A stretch of DNA of 64,000 nt from positions 62,001-126,000 of the forward strand of contig MARA01000031.1 of assembly GCA_001792895.1 (NCBI GenBank). The letters run 5' to 3'. This DNA comes from Lentinus brumalis. Lineage: Eukaryota > Basidiomycota > Agaricomycetes > Polyporales > Polyporaceae. The notes under the pieces are model-generated. The model ran no database searches and was not told where the DNA came from. It worked only from the letters and a program-made list of their open reading frames with translations. Shown here one piece after another: positions 1 to 11,465 of the stretch; position 1 is the stretch's first letter; each line of letters starts with the position of its first letter. The position numbers and the translations under genes are program-made.

Positions 1-611
1 ACTGCAGGCATCATCGGGTCTCTCGCTTGGCCGGCCATTCAGAGAAGGCTGGGATGGTCCAACCTCCGCGTACTCGTCGTGCTCGTGGTGATGGCGTCCG
101 CTATACCCGCATATGGCTGCCTCGGGTTCCTGCCGGTGTTCCAGCGGTCAAACGTCAAGTTTGGCGGGCTTACGACTCCCGGCGAGATGTATGTGCTTGC
201 AGTGTACTTCGTAAGTCGTAGATGCGATGCCAAGAAAGGGGACGATGTCTCATAGTGCACGTCAGGGCTCCGTCTACGGCGCGTTTCAAGGGTACGCCCG
301 AGCGTTCTACGCCGAGTTCATCCCACCTGGAGAGGAGGCGCGGTGGTACGGCTTGTTCTCGATCACGGACAAGGCAAGCTTCCCGTCGTGTCTGAACCGC
401 ACAACGTTCGCTGACATGGCCCGTATCACAGTCCAGCTCATTCGTGGGTCCGCTCATTGTCGGGATCATTGCCGACACGACGGGAAACATCAGATACGCG
501 TTCTTCTTCCTCGTTATCATGATCTGGTCTGCGGTTCCGATCCTCATGGCGGTAGACGTCGAACGCGGGCGCGACGACGCACAGCGCTACACTGCGCGCG
601 GACTACGATAA
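1..611 (+). CDS. ATG22: ATG22-type vacuolar permease, C-terminal part (gene enters from the left edge)
   Basis: This is the last part of an Atg22-like major-facilitator protein, known from yeast as a vacuolar amino-acid effluxer that recycles products of autophagy. The start lies outside the window. Exons are 1-210, 266-373 and 432-611, all phase 0, giving 129 residues and a TAA at 609-611. Visible pieces are two hydrophobic helices (LRVLVVLVVMASAIPAYGC and IRYAFFFLVIMIWSAVPIL), the segment GSVYGAFQGYARAFYAE, the loop IPPGEEARWYGLFSITDK, and SSSFVGPLIVGIIADTTGN, which is the order expected at the end of this family. The intron after exon 2 (374-431) starts with GC rather than GT; reading through it breaks the family motif, so I take it as a GC-AG intron. 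Family assignment is from recalled conserved motifs. Confidence 0.88.
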
Positions 612-777
612 CTATTCTCTTGACTTCTCTCGACTTCGGACCATGGTCTTGGTTTTACCTAGGACTTAGAGGCCTATTTCTATTCTCGCTGTGTATAATC
701 CTTCGCAATGCTTTCGACTATGTCCCATGACGTTCGGCCTTCACAGGCCTTCACTACATCAAGTTCATCGTTGTCAA

Positions 778-1398
778 TCACTGTGGAGATCGCGAGATGA
801 GTGTTCTTACTTTCTTCGTGCTTATATCCGTCTCCACCCATATCTTCTCAGGCTTCTCCTCATCGCTCGCGTTCCGTTCACGGTCCTTGTACACATGAAC
901 CCGGTCCCAGACCGAGCCGTCCGCCTTCTCATGGCAGAACACCCGGTCTTGGCGGTCACGGTATGCAACCGTCAGCCACTCGTCCGACTTCTTGTTCCCG
1001 TCGTGATGGTGCCATCCACCGCTGCGGATCGCTCTGCAGCTCAGTGGTTAGTGGGATGTGGAATGAGCGGCAGGACGTACGTGATCTCGATGTTGCGTGC
1101 GCCCTGCTCTTTGAACCCGAGGCGCTTCCGCTCTTCGAGCGCACGCTGGATGCACTGTTTCCGCATGCGTTCGTCGGTCGAGTATAGCGTGTCAGGCGTG
1201 AGGGCGACGGAACAGGAGGATGCAGCGCGACGTGAGCGGCCAAGCCTCGTCGCGCACCTTTGGATGCGGAGGCTGCAGGATAGCATCGTTGAGGATGATG
1301 GGTGATTCGTTGGCGACTAGTGGTGAGTTGAGTTCGAATATCGCAGAGCGGGGGCGGTCACTATAAGGGTTGCGGTTGGACCCTGGATCCCATGGCGG
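778..1398 (-). CDS. unidentified small protein, 5' end not resolved
   Basis: I do not recognise this gene. The 3' exons read well: exon C 1033-778 (stop at 780-778) and exon B 1154-1081, joined over a 47-bp intron (1080-1034), with a probable exon A ending at 1258 after a 103-bp intron. The spliced protein contains ALEERKRLGFKEQGARNIE, then IRSGGWHHHDGNKKSDEWL, then TVAYRDRQDRVFCHEKADG, and ends LISRSPQ. It is charged, with no signal peptide or membrane segment in the part seen. Upstream, exon A (NPYSDRPRSAIFELNSPLVA, then PIILNDAILQPPHPK) is open to 1398, where an in-frame stop lies, so there must be a further 5' exon or an acceptor near 1383. Its stop is 167 bp from the ATG22 stop and the two genes converge. 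Confidence 0.5.
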
Positions 1399-3027
1399 TT
1401 AGACTCGAGGCGTCGTCTTTGAAAGATGAGGTCAGGCTCTCTTCCACGGGATCCTCCTGCTGCAGGGTCGGAAGTGGTGAGTGGCAATTGGTGAGTGTGA
1501 TTCCTGTTGCGTTGCGTGAGTCCTATGATTGTGAATGAAGTCACTGAACTGTAACGTTGACCTCTCGAAGATACCCTACCGCAGCACACTATGACCGACA
1601 TGCTCATGCGCCCTGCTCCATCTGCCGTTCAGCAATATTGACCCGCTCCGCTCTGTCTCTTTACCCCGAGTCGCCGCAGTCGTCAGAGTGTTCTGTGGTT
1701 CGATTCCTGCAGGATTTCCTTCGATTCCGGTTGGAAGACGAAGTGACAGTTGTATCTGGAACACGGCTCGTTTCAAAGCAGCGCGCGTGCCCACAGGTAC
1801 CCACCTTGAGGCTTCTGTGGACCTTCAGGCGGTGCGTCCGACCTTTTCATCAAAACATAAGAAGCTCCGAGCTGATATTGAGTGGGCAGAGCCCTTACAG
1901 AACACACATATCTGCGGCCGCGCTTCTCGTGTTACAGAACAGCTCTTCATCCGTACATCGGTCCCACGCCTCGCCGACGTCTGTGCAGCTCAAGTGCAGA
2001 TCTGAGAATTGTGGGCGCTGCTGAAGATTGCGGGCGTTGGTCGGCGGTCGGTCGCAGCCCCTTTTGGCCGCGACAGTATCTGGTGAACTTTCTTCACAGC
2101 GGAGGACAGACGTAGGCAAGAGTACTACGGGTACGTAGGATGGTCACGACTCACCACATACAGGTTACTTACTAGGCTTCAAGGATTCAGGCCACAGCTT
2201 TGGTCGTCTATCTTTGGACCAACGACCTTCCACGCTCGGATGTTCACAGATCCCCGTGTACAACGAGAACCGGACACGAACTCATTCGATATCGGCACTC
2301 TGGTGGTATTCTGATGACAGTGCAGGCGCAATGATAATCAGCCACGGAGAGTCGATCAGTCATATTCGTCTCTGACACGCACTCAGGAGTACCTTCGCCA
2401 GCGCCCAAGGCGATGATGAGAGACAGGTTGTGGATTCTATGGCCACAATGCGGTATGATTACAAAGTCCGGTTGGATTGAGTTCGACCACTCTATTGAAG
2501 TCGTGAGTGTTGAATCCTGCCAGTGCTCGCGCTTCTCAAGACACTGTTCGTTCCAGCATCTCCCCGTTTGCAAGCATCTCCCCGAGTGCAAGCGTCTCCT
2601 CGTTTGTAGGTGACCGAGGGATCGTCCGGTCTCTTCCACTGTTCCGCCAGTGTTTGCTCTTCGAAGTGAACTGCGTATCTTTACCATTGTAGACCTCGCC
2701 TAGAACGAGCTTGACGCAAATGGGAAATCAGAATGCATGTGAAGCTTGAGCCTTGAAGGCTCGCTCCCTTCTTCGCAAATATCCATGAAGGGTGCCACTC
2801 ACGTTCCCATGCAAGAGGGTCAGGCCGAGGTTGCGAAGATTGGGTTTGAGAACCTCACACGTACTATGATGTCTATCTTCGTATCTCGGTTCCTTGCGCT
2901 CAAGAAGTGATCGTAATACACTCAGTCGGGTGAGTGACGATGGACTTCACAGGGGCAGTTGCTAATGCCTCTCTCGATTCAGTATGAAATGCATAGAGGA
3001 GCCGTTCGGAGTCTGCACGCTACGATA
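1399..3027. other. no confident gene; small 18-bp triplication
   Basis: I find no family motif or consistent exon chain here. Short open frames occur on both strands (for example minus 2687-2244). At 2557-2610 an 18-bp unit starting CATCTCCCCGTTTGCAAG is repeated three times with changes. The last few hundred bases hold the promoter of the 7-TM gene that follows. Confidence 0.45.
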
Positions 3028-4194
3028 ATGGCCCCACCGTTCGCTCAGCCAGTGGACTCATCCGTCTTGGTGCTACCACCCGAAGTGCAGATCGAGTTCG
3101 ATGGTGTCGTCGATCTCCTCATCGTCGAGACCGTATTCCCCACCCTTCTCGTCCCCATTGCCATATGTCTCTTCATGATCACAAAGCCGGAGATTCAGAG
3201 GAAGCCCGTCTTCTTCCTAAATGTCTTCAGCATTGTTCTCGGGCTCGTCTTCGGAGGTATTGCGATAGCCACGGTGGTGAGTGTCTCACCCGCCCTCGGT
3301 ACTTGCTGAATGCTCATCGTTCACCAGTCCCGTTCGATCTCGGGGCATCTCGTGAGCCCCGCATTCGTCACAGCTCTCTCCGGTCTCTACTTCTTCATTC
3401 CTGTATGCGTGCAGTGCATCCTCTTCGTGAGGATCTTTGCCGTGTATCCACCCCGATCCATCTCCCGGCTGCTCGCCTTCACCTTATACGGGACCCTCTT
3501 CGCTATGACTGTGGCACGCGTCGTCAACCTCGTTATCACGCTCATAAGGATGAGCGATGCTGCCCATCACGCCGCCAGTGCATGGGCTGTCTTGGGTGTC
3601 GGGCGGCGTATTCCCTCAGTAACAGCGGAGCTGTCAATGGGGTTGCTCTACGACATGTAGGAGCTCTTCCTGATGCATTCCACACTTCACCGCTCTGATT
3701 TTATTCGACCAGCATCGCATCAACTCTGTTTCTCTATCGTCTTCACCAAGGTGGCGCACTCAAAGGCCTGAAACGTGCTGAGAACGACATTGTGAGCAGT
3801 GCGAAGCGCGGTATGTCTGAAACCTTCCAGTGCCATTTGACGTGCCTAATAATGATCTGCGTATGTAGCATCCTACCCCGCTCGGCTTCGTGCGCTCTTC
3901 TGGATCGCACTCACCAACTTCGTCGATCCGGTGATCTTCAATGTCCTTTTGCTCATCCTGTTCCGCACGGAGACGGACCTGGGCGATTCCATCACAGTCA
4001 TCGCGATCATCTCCGTCAACGTCTACGTGCAGATTGTCAGCGGGCTCCTCGCAACCCTCTGGTCCTCGGGGTCATCCCGGGAGACCACGGCACGTTCAAC
4101 AGAGAACCCGATGTTGGAGTCGATCTCAACGCTCAAGTTTGCGCCAGCGAGCACCACCCTTACTTCACATATTCACGTCGAAGTCGAGGTGTAG
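3028..4194 (+). CDS. seven-transmembrane protein of unknown function
   Basis: Four exons (3028-3276, 3328-3656, 3713-3810, 3869-4194) give 333 residues with no leftover base. The introns are 51, 56 and 58 bp. The protein is an array of hydrophobic helices: residues about 31-53 (IVETVFPTLLVPIAICLF), 60-82 (FFLNVFSIVLGLVFGGIAI), then LYFFIPVCVQCILFVRIF, LLAFTLYGTLFAMTVARVV, a helix near LLYDIIASTLFLYRL that spans the third splice junction, ALFWIALTNFVDPVIFNVLL, and VIAIISVNVYVQIVSGLLAT. The short extracellular N-terminus, seven helices and cytosolic tail resemble the unnamed GPCR-like membrane proteins common in Agaricomycetes. I see no pheromone-receptor signature. The start at 3028 is chosen because it directly precedes the first acidic/hydrophobic stretch; an in-frame upstream ATG would add residues. 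Ligand and role are unknown. Confidence 0.72.
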
Positions 4195-5369
4195 GCAGGG
4201 GAAGACAGAGGGCTTTCCTCGCAGGTGTCACTGGTCGTTCATGACATAGCCTTACGTAGATATGAAAGCGTTGTAGATCATGCGAATTAAGCGTTGTAGG
4301 TATGGGGAGATCATTTACCGAGCAGAAGCTCCCAAATAAGCAAAGCAGCAAGACACAAGGATGAGCACTGACATTATTAATATCGGCGCAACACACAAGG
4401 CATGAAATATACGGCGAGTTCAACTCTGCAGGGGGATGCCTCTGAGGAGCAACTCGGGCTTCGTACTGCTCTGGCCCTTGGTCGGGTAGTCAACTACGGA
4501 GAAGTCCCATACGACGGGATTGTCCGTCACTTCGAAGTTGCCATGAGCATGGCAGGCAATATGATCTCTGCGGTAGGAATCGAAGCTGTAACTTTGTGCG
4601 CGGGACTTTGCAATCTGATGTGGAAGTCTGCTGGGGTTGTTCCTCATACTTCGCTAACTCTGATAACGCGTGAGCGTGAGCGCGAGCTGCAGGTACAGTG
4701 AGTACAAATGAACATGTAGAGTATCGTATAGAGAAACATACCTCAGTCGTCGTGAATTCGATGACTGAGGAAAAGAGCGTATCGTAGAGTAGAGTAAGAG
4801 CGGAACACGGAATGTAAGTAAGTAAAGTAAATAATCATTGGAAGTCCGCTTATGCAGTAAGTATCAGGCTGTACGTCGGTCGTTCATGTTCTCTACCTCC
4901 TCCCTCAACAAACTCGAGTCTCGGAGAGTGGACAGTCGTGGTATGGGTGTGAGTGATAACTAGTAATTATCAATTCCCTATAGTGATCGGTTATTTTGCA
5001 AAGGCTCAGAAATTCTCGGAGGAGGCGAGGCGAGTGTCCTTTGCCAAGATGTACTCGAGTACATATACGGTGCTACCATCATATTCAAGGACTCGTCGGT
5101 CCGTTCACTCGTTCTTGACCGACATACTCAAGACTGATCATCAGCTGCAGGGCGCAACAGACCACGGTAATTGGCCTCGTTCTTTCCAGGCCAAACTCTA
5201 ACTTTCAACCTGTGCATGACCCATCGCAGAGATCCCAGAAGCCTTCTAGCCGAGTCATACAGTATTCAAGCGTTTCAGGCATAAGTAATTTTGTCGGATA
5301 CTCTACTTATGTTTTCCGTACACATCTTTGCGGTGAGCTTTTCGCCCTACACCCCATGAAACATCTGTA
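4195..5369. other. intergenic, no confident gene
   Basis: This gap lies between the ends of two convergent genes. A 99-codon open frame at 4402-4701 (+) starts MKYTASSTLQGDASEEQLG, but it has no recognisable domain, and another frame is open on the opposite strand over the same bases. The AT-richer stretch at 4680-4960 looks non-coding. Confidence 0.45.
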
Positions 5370-6344
5370 CTAATCCAAATTTAATCCCTCCGACCAGGAC
5401 GCATACTCCTCGAGCTCTTTGCTGAACTCGGCTATCTTGTGACGCGCCAACTCTACGCAGTTAAGCACAAGTCGCACAGGCGGAGAGGGCAGCTTGCTCA
5501 GGCGGTACAAAACTCCCGCTGCCTTCGCCGTATCGCCGGTCATTTGGAACGCCGGATCCATCTTGTCCGTGAGGCTGGCGAGGATTGCCCTGCGTGACGC
5601 TGCGGAGGCGGAGTTGCCGTACGCTGGGTGGGGCGGAAGTTTGACCATCCCAGTCGCCACTGCGTTCGTGCGGAACGCTCCGAGAGTGATCACAGTGACC
5701 TGCGTATATCGTGAGGTGAGGTTGGTGTCGTGTGATGTTCCACGAACGAGACTAACCTTTACGTTCCATGCAGGATCCACTTCCTTCGCCAGTGTCTCCG
5801 CCAATCCCTCCATTGCTGTCGGCGATCGAAGTCAGTCACGATAACGCTGCGCACGCCGGCATATCATGCGCTCACCGTGCTTGCTTGCACTGTAGAAGCC
5901 ACACGCGGGATATCCGACGATCCCGGTGCCCGACGTGATCTGGATGATGCGACCGCCCTTTCCCGGCGGGTTTACCTCCCTCATGAACCGCACTGCCTCC
6001 TGCAGGACGTGCGTGGCACCCCAGAAGTTGACCTCGAACATAGCACGGGCGGCCTCATCCGTGGTGCCTTCGATCTCGCCCAGGACGGACACTCCGGCGT
6101 TGCTGACGACGACATCGAGTCTTCCGAACACCTCCTGCACCTTCTTGAAGGCGTCGATAATGTCCTGATGGACTGCCACGTCGACCTTGAGGACGAGGAG
6201 GCTGTCCCCGTATTGCGCCTTGAGGTTGTTCAGCACTTCGGGCTTGCGGACCGTCGCGACTGCGATATCGCCCTGTTGGAGGACGTGGCACGTCATATCC
6301 AGGCCAAGGCCCGAGGAGGCACCGGTTACTGTTGCGTGATGCAT
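5370..6344 (-). CDS. short-chain dehydrogenase/reductase (classical SDR)
   Basis: This is an NAD(P)-dependent oxidoreductase of the classical SDR family; the substrate cannot be read from sequence. Exons are 6344-5876, 5815-5757 and 5699-5370, giving 285 residues and a TAG at 5372-5370. The cofactor motif TGASSGLG is at residues 7-14, NAG at 82-84, the catalytic Ser at 138 (IQITSGT), and Tyr151/Lys155 in YSASK. The third residue of the triad therefore sits just before the first splice junction (HA|MEGLAETL). The region GAFRTNAVAT follows the active site as in other SDRs of the 'oxidoreductase, 17-beta-HSD-like' type. The length is normal for a single-domain SDR. The protein starts almost directly with the Rossmann strand (MHHATVTGASSGLG), so it is probably cytosolic. 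The neighbours give no pathway context. Confidence 0.9.
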
Positions 6345-6954
6345 GGATGAGTATTGAGTCGCTATTTTATGGAATGTACTTACTCATCCAGACACGAGCT
6401 GCAGCAGACATGGTGAAGTATAGTGTACTTTGCTCCGGAAGTCTGAGAGCTCACCATTGCTCTCCTCTAGCTTTATACCGATCCCATCCCCGCCGCGGCC
6501 CGACGTACGGTGCACTGTGGGACGAGCCTGAGTCAGTACATAACCACCCTTCCAAACATTCCCGCCCGAGGTTGGAGTCACCTTGTCCCAATTGGCAACT
6601 CTTGCTTCTTACGGACGACGTCAGTCGACCTATGTCCACAAGCGAGGAGACATGACATACACCTGAGGATATCATCGCAAATAACCGTCGGGCGTGTCGA
6701 GAGAAGGTGACAGACCGGGCGGTGTTCTCCCGCCCGATGCTCTTTCCCTATTCTATCCCAGCAACCGAACCTTGGACGCATCCTTTCATGATGACCAAGA
6801 GCTCTATGAGCACTCCAGACTCCAGAGCACCCAGCCACTTGGGCTCGGGTCCGGGAACAGTTTGGTCATGCTTTCTACCCCGTCGGCGGCAATAGCTGTC
6901 CAGTCCCGTCTCGGATCCCCCGATTTTAAGACGCTTTAGTCTGTCCTACGGAAG
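6345..6954. other. intergenic, promoter side of the SDR gene
   Basis: No gene is recognised. Open frames on both strands are short and have no motif. This stretch separates the minus-strand SDR start from the plus-strand oxygenase remnant and should carry both promoters. Confidence 0.4.
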
Positions 6955-7620
6955 ACCCAGCATTCTGAAGCGGCACCATACGGCTGCCATCGCCTGACTT
7001 CACCCTGTACTGGGGCAAGGGCAAGGATGCACGGTAAGCACGCCTGACAATACGGCTGATTGAATGGCGATCGGTAACCTACTTAGTCAACTCGACCTGT
7101 CAGTCGCGTCCGCAGAAGCTGTGGAAGCTCTCGATGAACTCTGAGTCGAGCAGGCGTGCGAAACTACGACGTTCGGGAAGAAATGCAGCAAGTGTCCTTG
7201 ACGAGAATTATCGTCCGAAGGCATGCAAGATGGACTCGGACAACGAGCGTTACCGGCTGGTTGTCGGTCGACCTCGTCCAGCATCGTCCGCGCTGAGTTG
7301 CTAGCCGGCGACGAAGAACTAAGGGGATCAAGGTCGAGGTATACAAATCGAATGTCTATGGTAAGTGTTCTGTATGTGCCTTCTTTTGCAGCGGGATCTA
7401 ACGCAGTACGCTGTACTCTAGGCAAGTATGAGCCGTACATGAACACTGCATGGACATTTTTGGCTCTCGGGCCTCGTGCTCGCCGTCTTCAAGTTCTCGA
7501 CCCCTCACAAAGGAGGCGCGCTCGTGCTACGACATGAGGGCGACCAGGATACCGCCCAGTCATGCCTGCTACAACTAAGTATGACCCGAAGCGCGCCGCG
7601 TACATAAGTACACTTCGCAC
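6955..7620 (+). pseudogene. decayed copy of the 2OG-Fe(II) oxygenase gene found at 9.9 kb
   Basis: Three blocks can be matched by eye to the intact gene 3 kb downstream. About 6960-7037 matches the end of its exon 1, including the donor context GCACGGTAAGC. About 7090-7366 matches exon 2 (shared GAGCAGGCGTGCGAA, GCAAGATGGACTCGGA and CTATGGTAAG). About 7450-7615 matches the start of the catalytic exon (shared CCCCTCACRARGGAGGCGCG and TGAAGCGCG-type text). Many indels break the frame, and the region that would carry the iron-binding HxD pair is lost or scrambled. This is an old tandem duplicate of the oxygenase gene, in the same orientation, that has lost function. Confidence 0.8.
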
Positions 7621-7663
7621 AACATCCTCGTTGGGATTCCCTCGCCAACGCCAAATTCTCAAG

Positions 7664-8356
7664 ATGTCTCGTACCGTCCCCGTTCCTCCTGTTCTCTGCA
7701 CAGGCTTTGACATCACGGAAGCATTATGGCGGTACCTCGAGGTCGGCCATGACAAGGAGGACCGCATAGACGAGGTCATCGCTGCGTTAGACAGGGAAAC
7801 GATTCTCATGATGTCGTTCCGACAACACTTCGGCCTTATACGCAGAACAGCGCCAGCAGAGGACAGAAAGCTGCTTGAGATCCCATACGGTGAGCCTTCC
7901 ACATGGCTCGCACTCAAACGCCGTCTGACGTGTCTCCACAGTGTTCCAGAAACAGTTGCGGTATCCGGAGAACTCCGAATGGTATACGCGCTTGTTCATT
8001 CCTACCGGCGCGTATTCTGGGGAGTGCTACACGTCGGGAGCTCTCGCAACCCCACCTCAACATGACCTGAAGGTTATCCAAATCTGGATCGAGTGCGCCA
8101 ACCGCCTTCTGCCGGACGACGAGGCGCGCGAGCGGGCAGGCTTCAAGCTGGAGGATCTGCAGTTCACGGTTCGGTCTGTCAGAGGGGTTACGCGGCCTCC
8201 CTACTACCATAAGTCCGAGCGAGAGGTTCGTGGAAATGTTTTTCCCGTGTCCCCTATGAGTTTGCTGACGGACGATCTGTGCTGCAGGAGCTCCTCCCTC
8301 CCCGTCACCTTCAGAAGATTCTGAAAGTAGCCGACCTGCCCGCAGCGTTGGCCTGA
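7664..8356 (+). CDS. unidentified 192-residue protein
   Basis: Three exons (7664-7889, 7942-8225, 8288-8356) join in frame to 192 residues. The N-terminal part reads TGFDITEALWRYLEVGHDKE and RETILMMSFRQHFGLIRR; the middle reads NSEWYTRLFIPTGAYSGECY and VIQIWIECANRLLPDDEARE; the end reads PPRHLQKILKVADLPAALA. It is mildly charged with no membrane helix. I do not recognise the family. The second donor (GTTCGT) is weak; if that intron is retained, the frame stops a few codons later with a different tail. The ATG at 7664 follows directly on the oxygenase remnant, so the promoter may lie inside the decayed gene. Confidence 0.5.
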
Positions 8357-9895
8357 GGAAGCGGGAGTGTCATGGGAGGTGTCAGAATCCGAGACCGTGA
8401 AGCGAGACTGGAAACACGACTGTAATTATCTTCGAGGAATCCATCCCTCCCACTTTTAGACCGGTCAATCGACCGCTTAGCGCAGACAAAGTAAACACGG
8501 ACTTGAAAATATTTTGACCATGCTATCCGATATGTAGCCTTAGCGTTGGTTGGGACGCCCCAGGAGGGATGAGAGCATATCTGACCCATCCCCCATTCTG
8601 CATAAGTATATGGCTCTTTCCACGCCCGAGGAACTCAAGGGGTGCGCACTGCTGCGCTCTCATCTCAAACCGCCTCGAGAACGTTCTCAGCGCAAAGAAT
8701 GGTCTTTGGCCCTTCACGTACTCGTCCCAGCGGCTAGTGCCCCTACCTCAAGTTTCGCCTTTCCTTCAACTCGGCGCAATCGCCGTCGACGGATGCCGAC
8801 TTGTACAAACCCGCTCCTGAGCGTCCGCAAGCGAGGCTACCCGACCCTCCTCTTGTACCAACGGAAATTGCTCAGGAATCTCCAGCGTCCCACGGGCTAG
8901 TGCAGAAGGGTGCATCGGTGTTTGTGAGAATGTCGCTAAGACTCCGCAACCACAGAAAATTGGCATAAGAGGTAGGAGGACGTTTTGACTGTAAAAAATT
9001 GGACGTAAGATTTGACTGTGGAAGGTCGCGCTGTGTATGGTGGGAGACCTCAGTATCAGCTACGTGGCATCTAGGCCGCGCAGGAACGTGCTCGTCGCTC
9101 GATAGGCATCTTAGTAATTGTTACATACTTGTGAGCCTATTGATGACCGAGAAGACCAGTCAAGCTCGCGCAAACGCAGGGATTGGTATGACAGTGGACA
9201 GCGTTCCCTGCCTGTTGCCTGGGTCCGTTCGCTAGACGTGTAGCTCAAATTATAAATATCAGCGGAGTTTGAAGACTCCGACTTGGTCTCCACCTCCTGA
9301 AGACCTAGTTCTTGGTCTACGCAACAGTTTTACAATGTCAAACAATTGGACGTACCTTCTGTAGACAAGTCTAACATGATGTATTCTCAGCCTGAGTCTG
9401 AACCTCCATGCAGTTGAGTGACTCGGAGAGCGCTCGAGAAGTCCGAGAATGGCAACTCAAACGCTCGAAGTGACTCGACTCGGCAGCGACTCCGAGTCTG
9501 ATGAATGCACGATCCTCCCATATCTTTCCGGAATCCAGTCGAGGACGTAAGATTACGGCTGCCGGCATGCAGATAACGTTTCTTCGCATCTTCCTTATGA
9601 CATCTCGCCGCTTCTACAACCAATTTCAGGAGAAGTTTCGTCCTCGTGTCTGACATCGTGGTTGAACTTCAAGCCACGATGGACCAATGGCAGTAGCATC
9701 GACGTAAACGAAGGCGGGAAGTCACCTCTCGATCAAGGGATATAGACCTACTAAAAAGCGATCTGACTCATCAGTCGCGACGGCGACTCCCGCCAGGGTA
9801 TAAGTATCTTGTCTAGCAGCCCCTCCGGCCTCCCATAAGACAGGCCCCTGCTCTCAACAGCGACTTCCGTCACGCATCCTTCTTCAAAGCCAGAG
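8357..9895. other. intergenic, no confident gene
   Basis: About 1.5 kb with no recognised domain. Short frames are open on both strands (for example plus 8569-8820, minus 9589-9371), but none joins into a sensible protein. A short direct repeat around 8982-9020 shares TTTTGACTGT/TTTGACTGTG and TTGGACGTA. The last 150 bp are the promoter of the oxygenase gene. Confidence 0.4.
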
Positions 9896-11384
9896 ATGTC
9901 TGATCTCACTTCCGAACCCGCTCTGGTGCGGCAGCTTCGCTCCACACTGGCGGGGAACCCCCCTTTCTGCAGCGGAACCCTAGGGATGCAGCCGAAGGAC
10001 TTCACACTGTTCTATGGCAAGCTCGAAGGTGACAACGCACGGTGAGCGCAACGACATGTACACTTGCGAATGTCTCTGAACAATCTTGATGCAGTCGTGT
10101 CAATTTGTCCGGAACGTCTCCGCAGGATGTGGACGCGTTCTGCGCTCTTGAGCAGGCGTGCGAAGCTGCGACGTTTGGCAGAGACGCAGAAGCTGTGCTT
10201 GATGAGACCTATCGCAAGGCAGGCAAGATGGACTCGGAGAACTTCCTCCTTGGCCTTGACGTTGATCGATCCCGGCTTGTCGACATTGTCCGGACCGGCT
10301 TACTGGCTGGCGACGATGAAACCAAGGCGATAAAGGCCGAGTTGTATAAGCTCAACGTCTATGGTAAGCGTTCTTCCTCCTCTTACCGCAGACCTTCTCT
10401 CAACGCTGCGCAACAGGCAAAGATGCGTTCTTCAAACCGCACAAGGACACACCTCGCGGCACGGACATGTTCGGCTCTCTCGTGCTCGTCTTCCCCACCC
10501 CTCACGAGGGAGGCGCGCTTGTGCTTCGGCACGAAGGCAACGAGTGGACGTTCGACGCCGCCCAGATCCTGTCTGCTACAGCTCACTATGAGCTGAAGCG
10601 CGTCGCGTACATCGCCTTCTTCAGCGACGTCGAGCACGAGGTTCTACCAGTAACTAGTGGTCATCGAGTGACCATCACGTACAACCTCTACTGGGCGCCC
10701 CCTCCTGCCGTCGCATTCCCCGAAGAGCTCTCCATCATCTACCCGAAGCACTCGAACTTCGCAGCCGTCGGAGAAGCTCTCGCTGAGCTCCTCGCCGACT
10801 CGAAGTTCCTGCCTGAAGGAGGCACGCTCGGCTTCGGGCTGCGCCACGCATACCCGTTCGAGAAGCGTTGGGAGTGGCGCATGCGCATGCCAGACCCGCT
10901 CGACCAGTTGCGCGGTTGGCTCAAGGGCAGCGACGCCGCACTCTTCCGGGGACTGCAGGCGCTGTTGCTCTACCCGCAGCCTTGGCTTGTATGCAAGTCC
11001 GACTCCTATCACATCACGGTCATGGTGGACCGGATGATCACTCTCGAGTACTGTGAGGAAGACGAGTGCTTCGCGCTCCTAAAATATCATCGCGGCGTCC
11101 GTGTCGTTGAGAAGTGTTCCGACGGCACTGTCAAGCCCTCTGAAGGCGATGAATCCTACAGAGAACATCGCCTGAACGACGGGAAACAACTCGGGGTGTT
11201 CTGGGTCACCGAGCACAGTGGGAAATACAACTCGATCGGCTCCGAGTACACGGCGTACGGTAACGAACCGTCGACTGCGTACATGTACATGGACGTGTCG
11301 CTCCTGGTGGACATCGGTCCTGCTGGGGATCGTGCGAACACTCATGACATCGTCGGAGTTACCGCCATGCGAAGCAAGAAATAG
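9896..11384 (+). CDS. 2OG-Fe(II) oxygenase domain protein
   Basis: A 460-residue protein from exons 9896-10041, 10095-10363 and 10417-11384 (introns 53 bp; TAG at 11382-11384). The catalytic exon carries the jelly-roll signature of Fe(II)/2-oxoglutarate dioxygenases: FFKPHKDTPRG with the iron ligands H147 and D149, LVLVFPTPHEGGALVLRHEG, then FFSDVEHEVLPVTSGHRVTI with the distal ligand H212 and R222 as the likely 2-oxoglutarate contact. All key residues are present, so an active enzyme is expected; the substrate is unknown. The family is close to prolyl-hydroxylase-like proteins that are expanded in Agaricomycetes. The C-terminal half (from about residue 240) has no domain I can name. There is no signal peptide, so it is probably cytosolic or nuclear. 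A decayed paralogue lies 3 kb upstream. Confidence 0.87.
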
Positions 11385-11465
11385 GCATAGTAGTGCACAT
11401 CATGTGTATGTACCAATACGAATTTGGGCCACCTGCCAATGTAATCTTCATCTGGTTGAGAGCAT

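Noticed and set aside
4402..4701. 99-codon open frame between the 7-TM gene and the SDR gene
   Set aside because: No motif, no intron signals, and an equally long frame on the other strand; not enough to call a gene.
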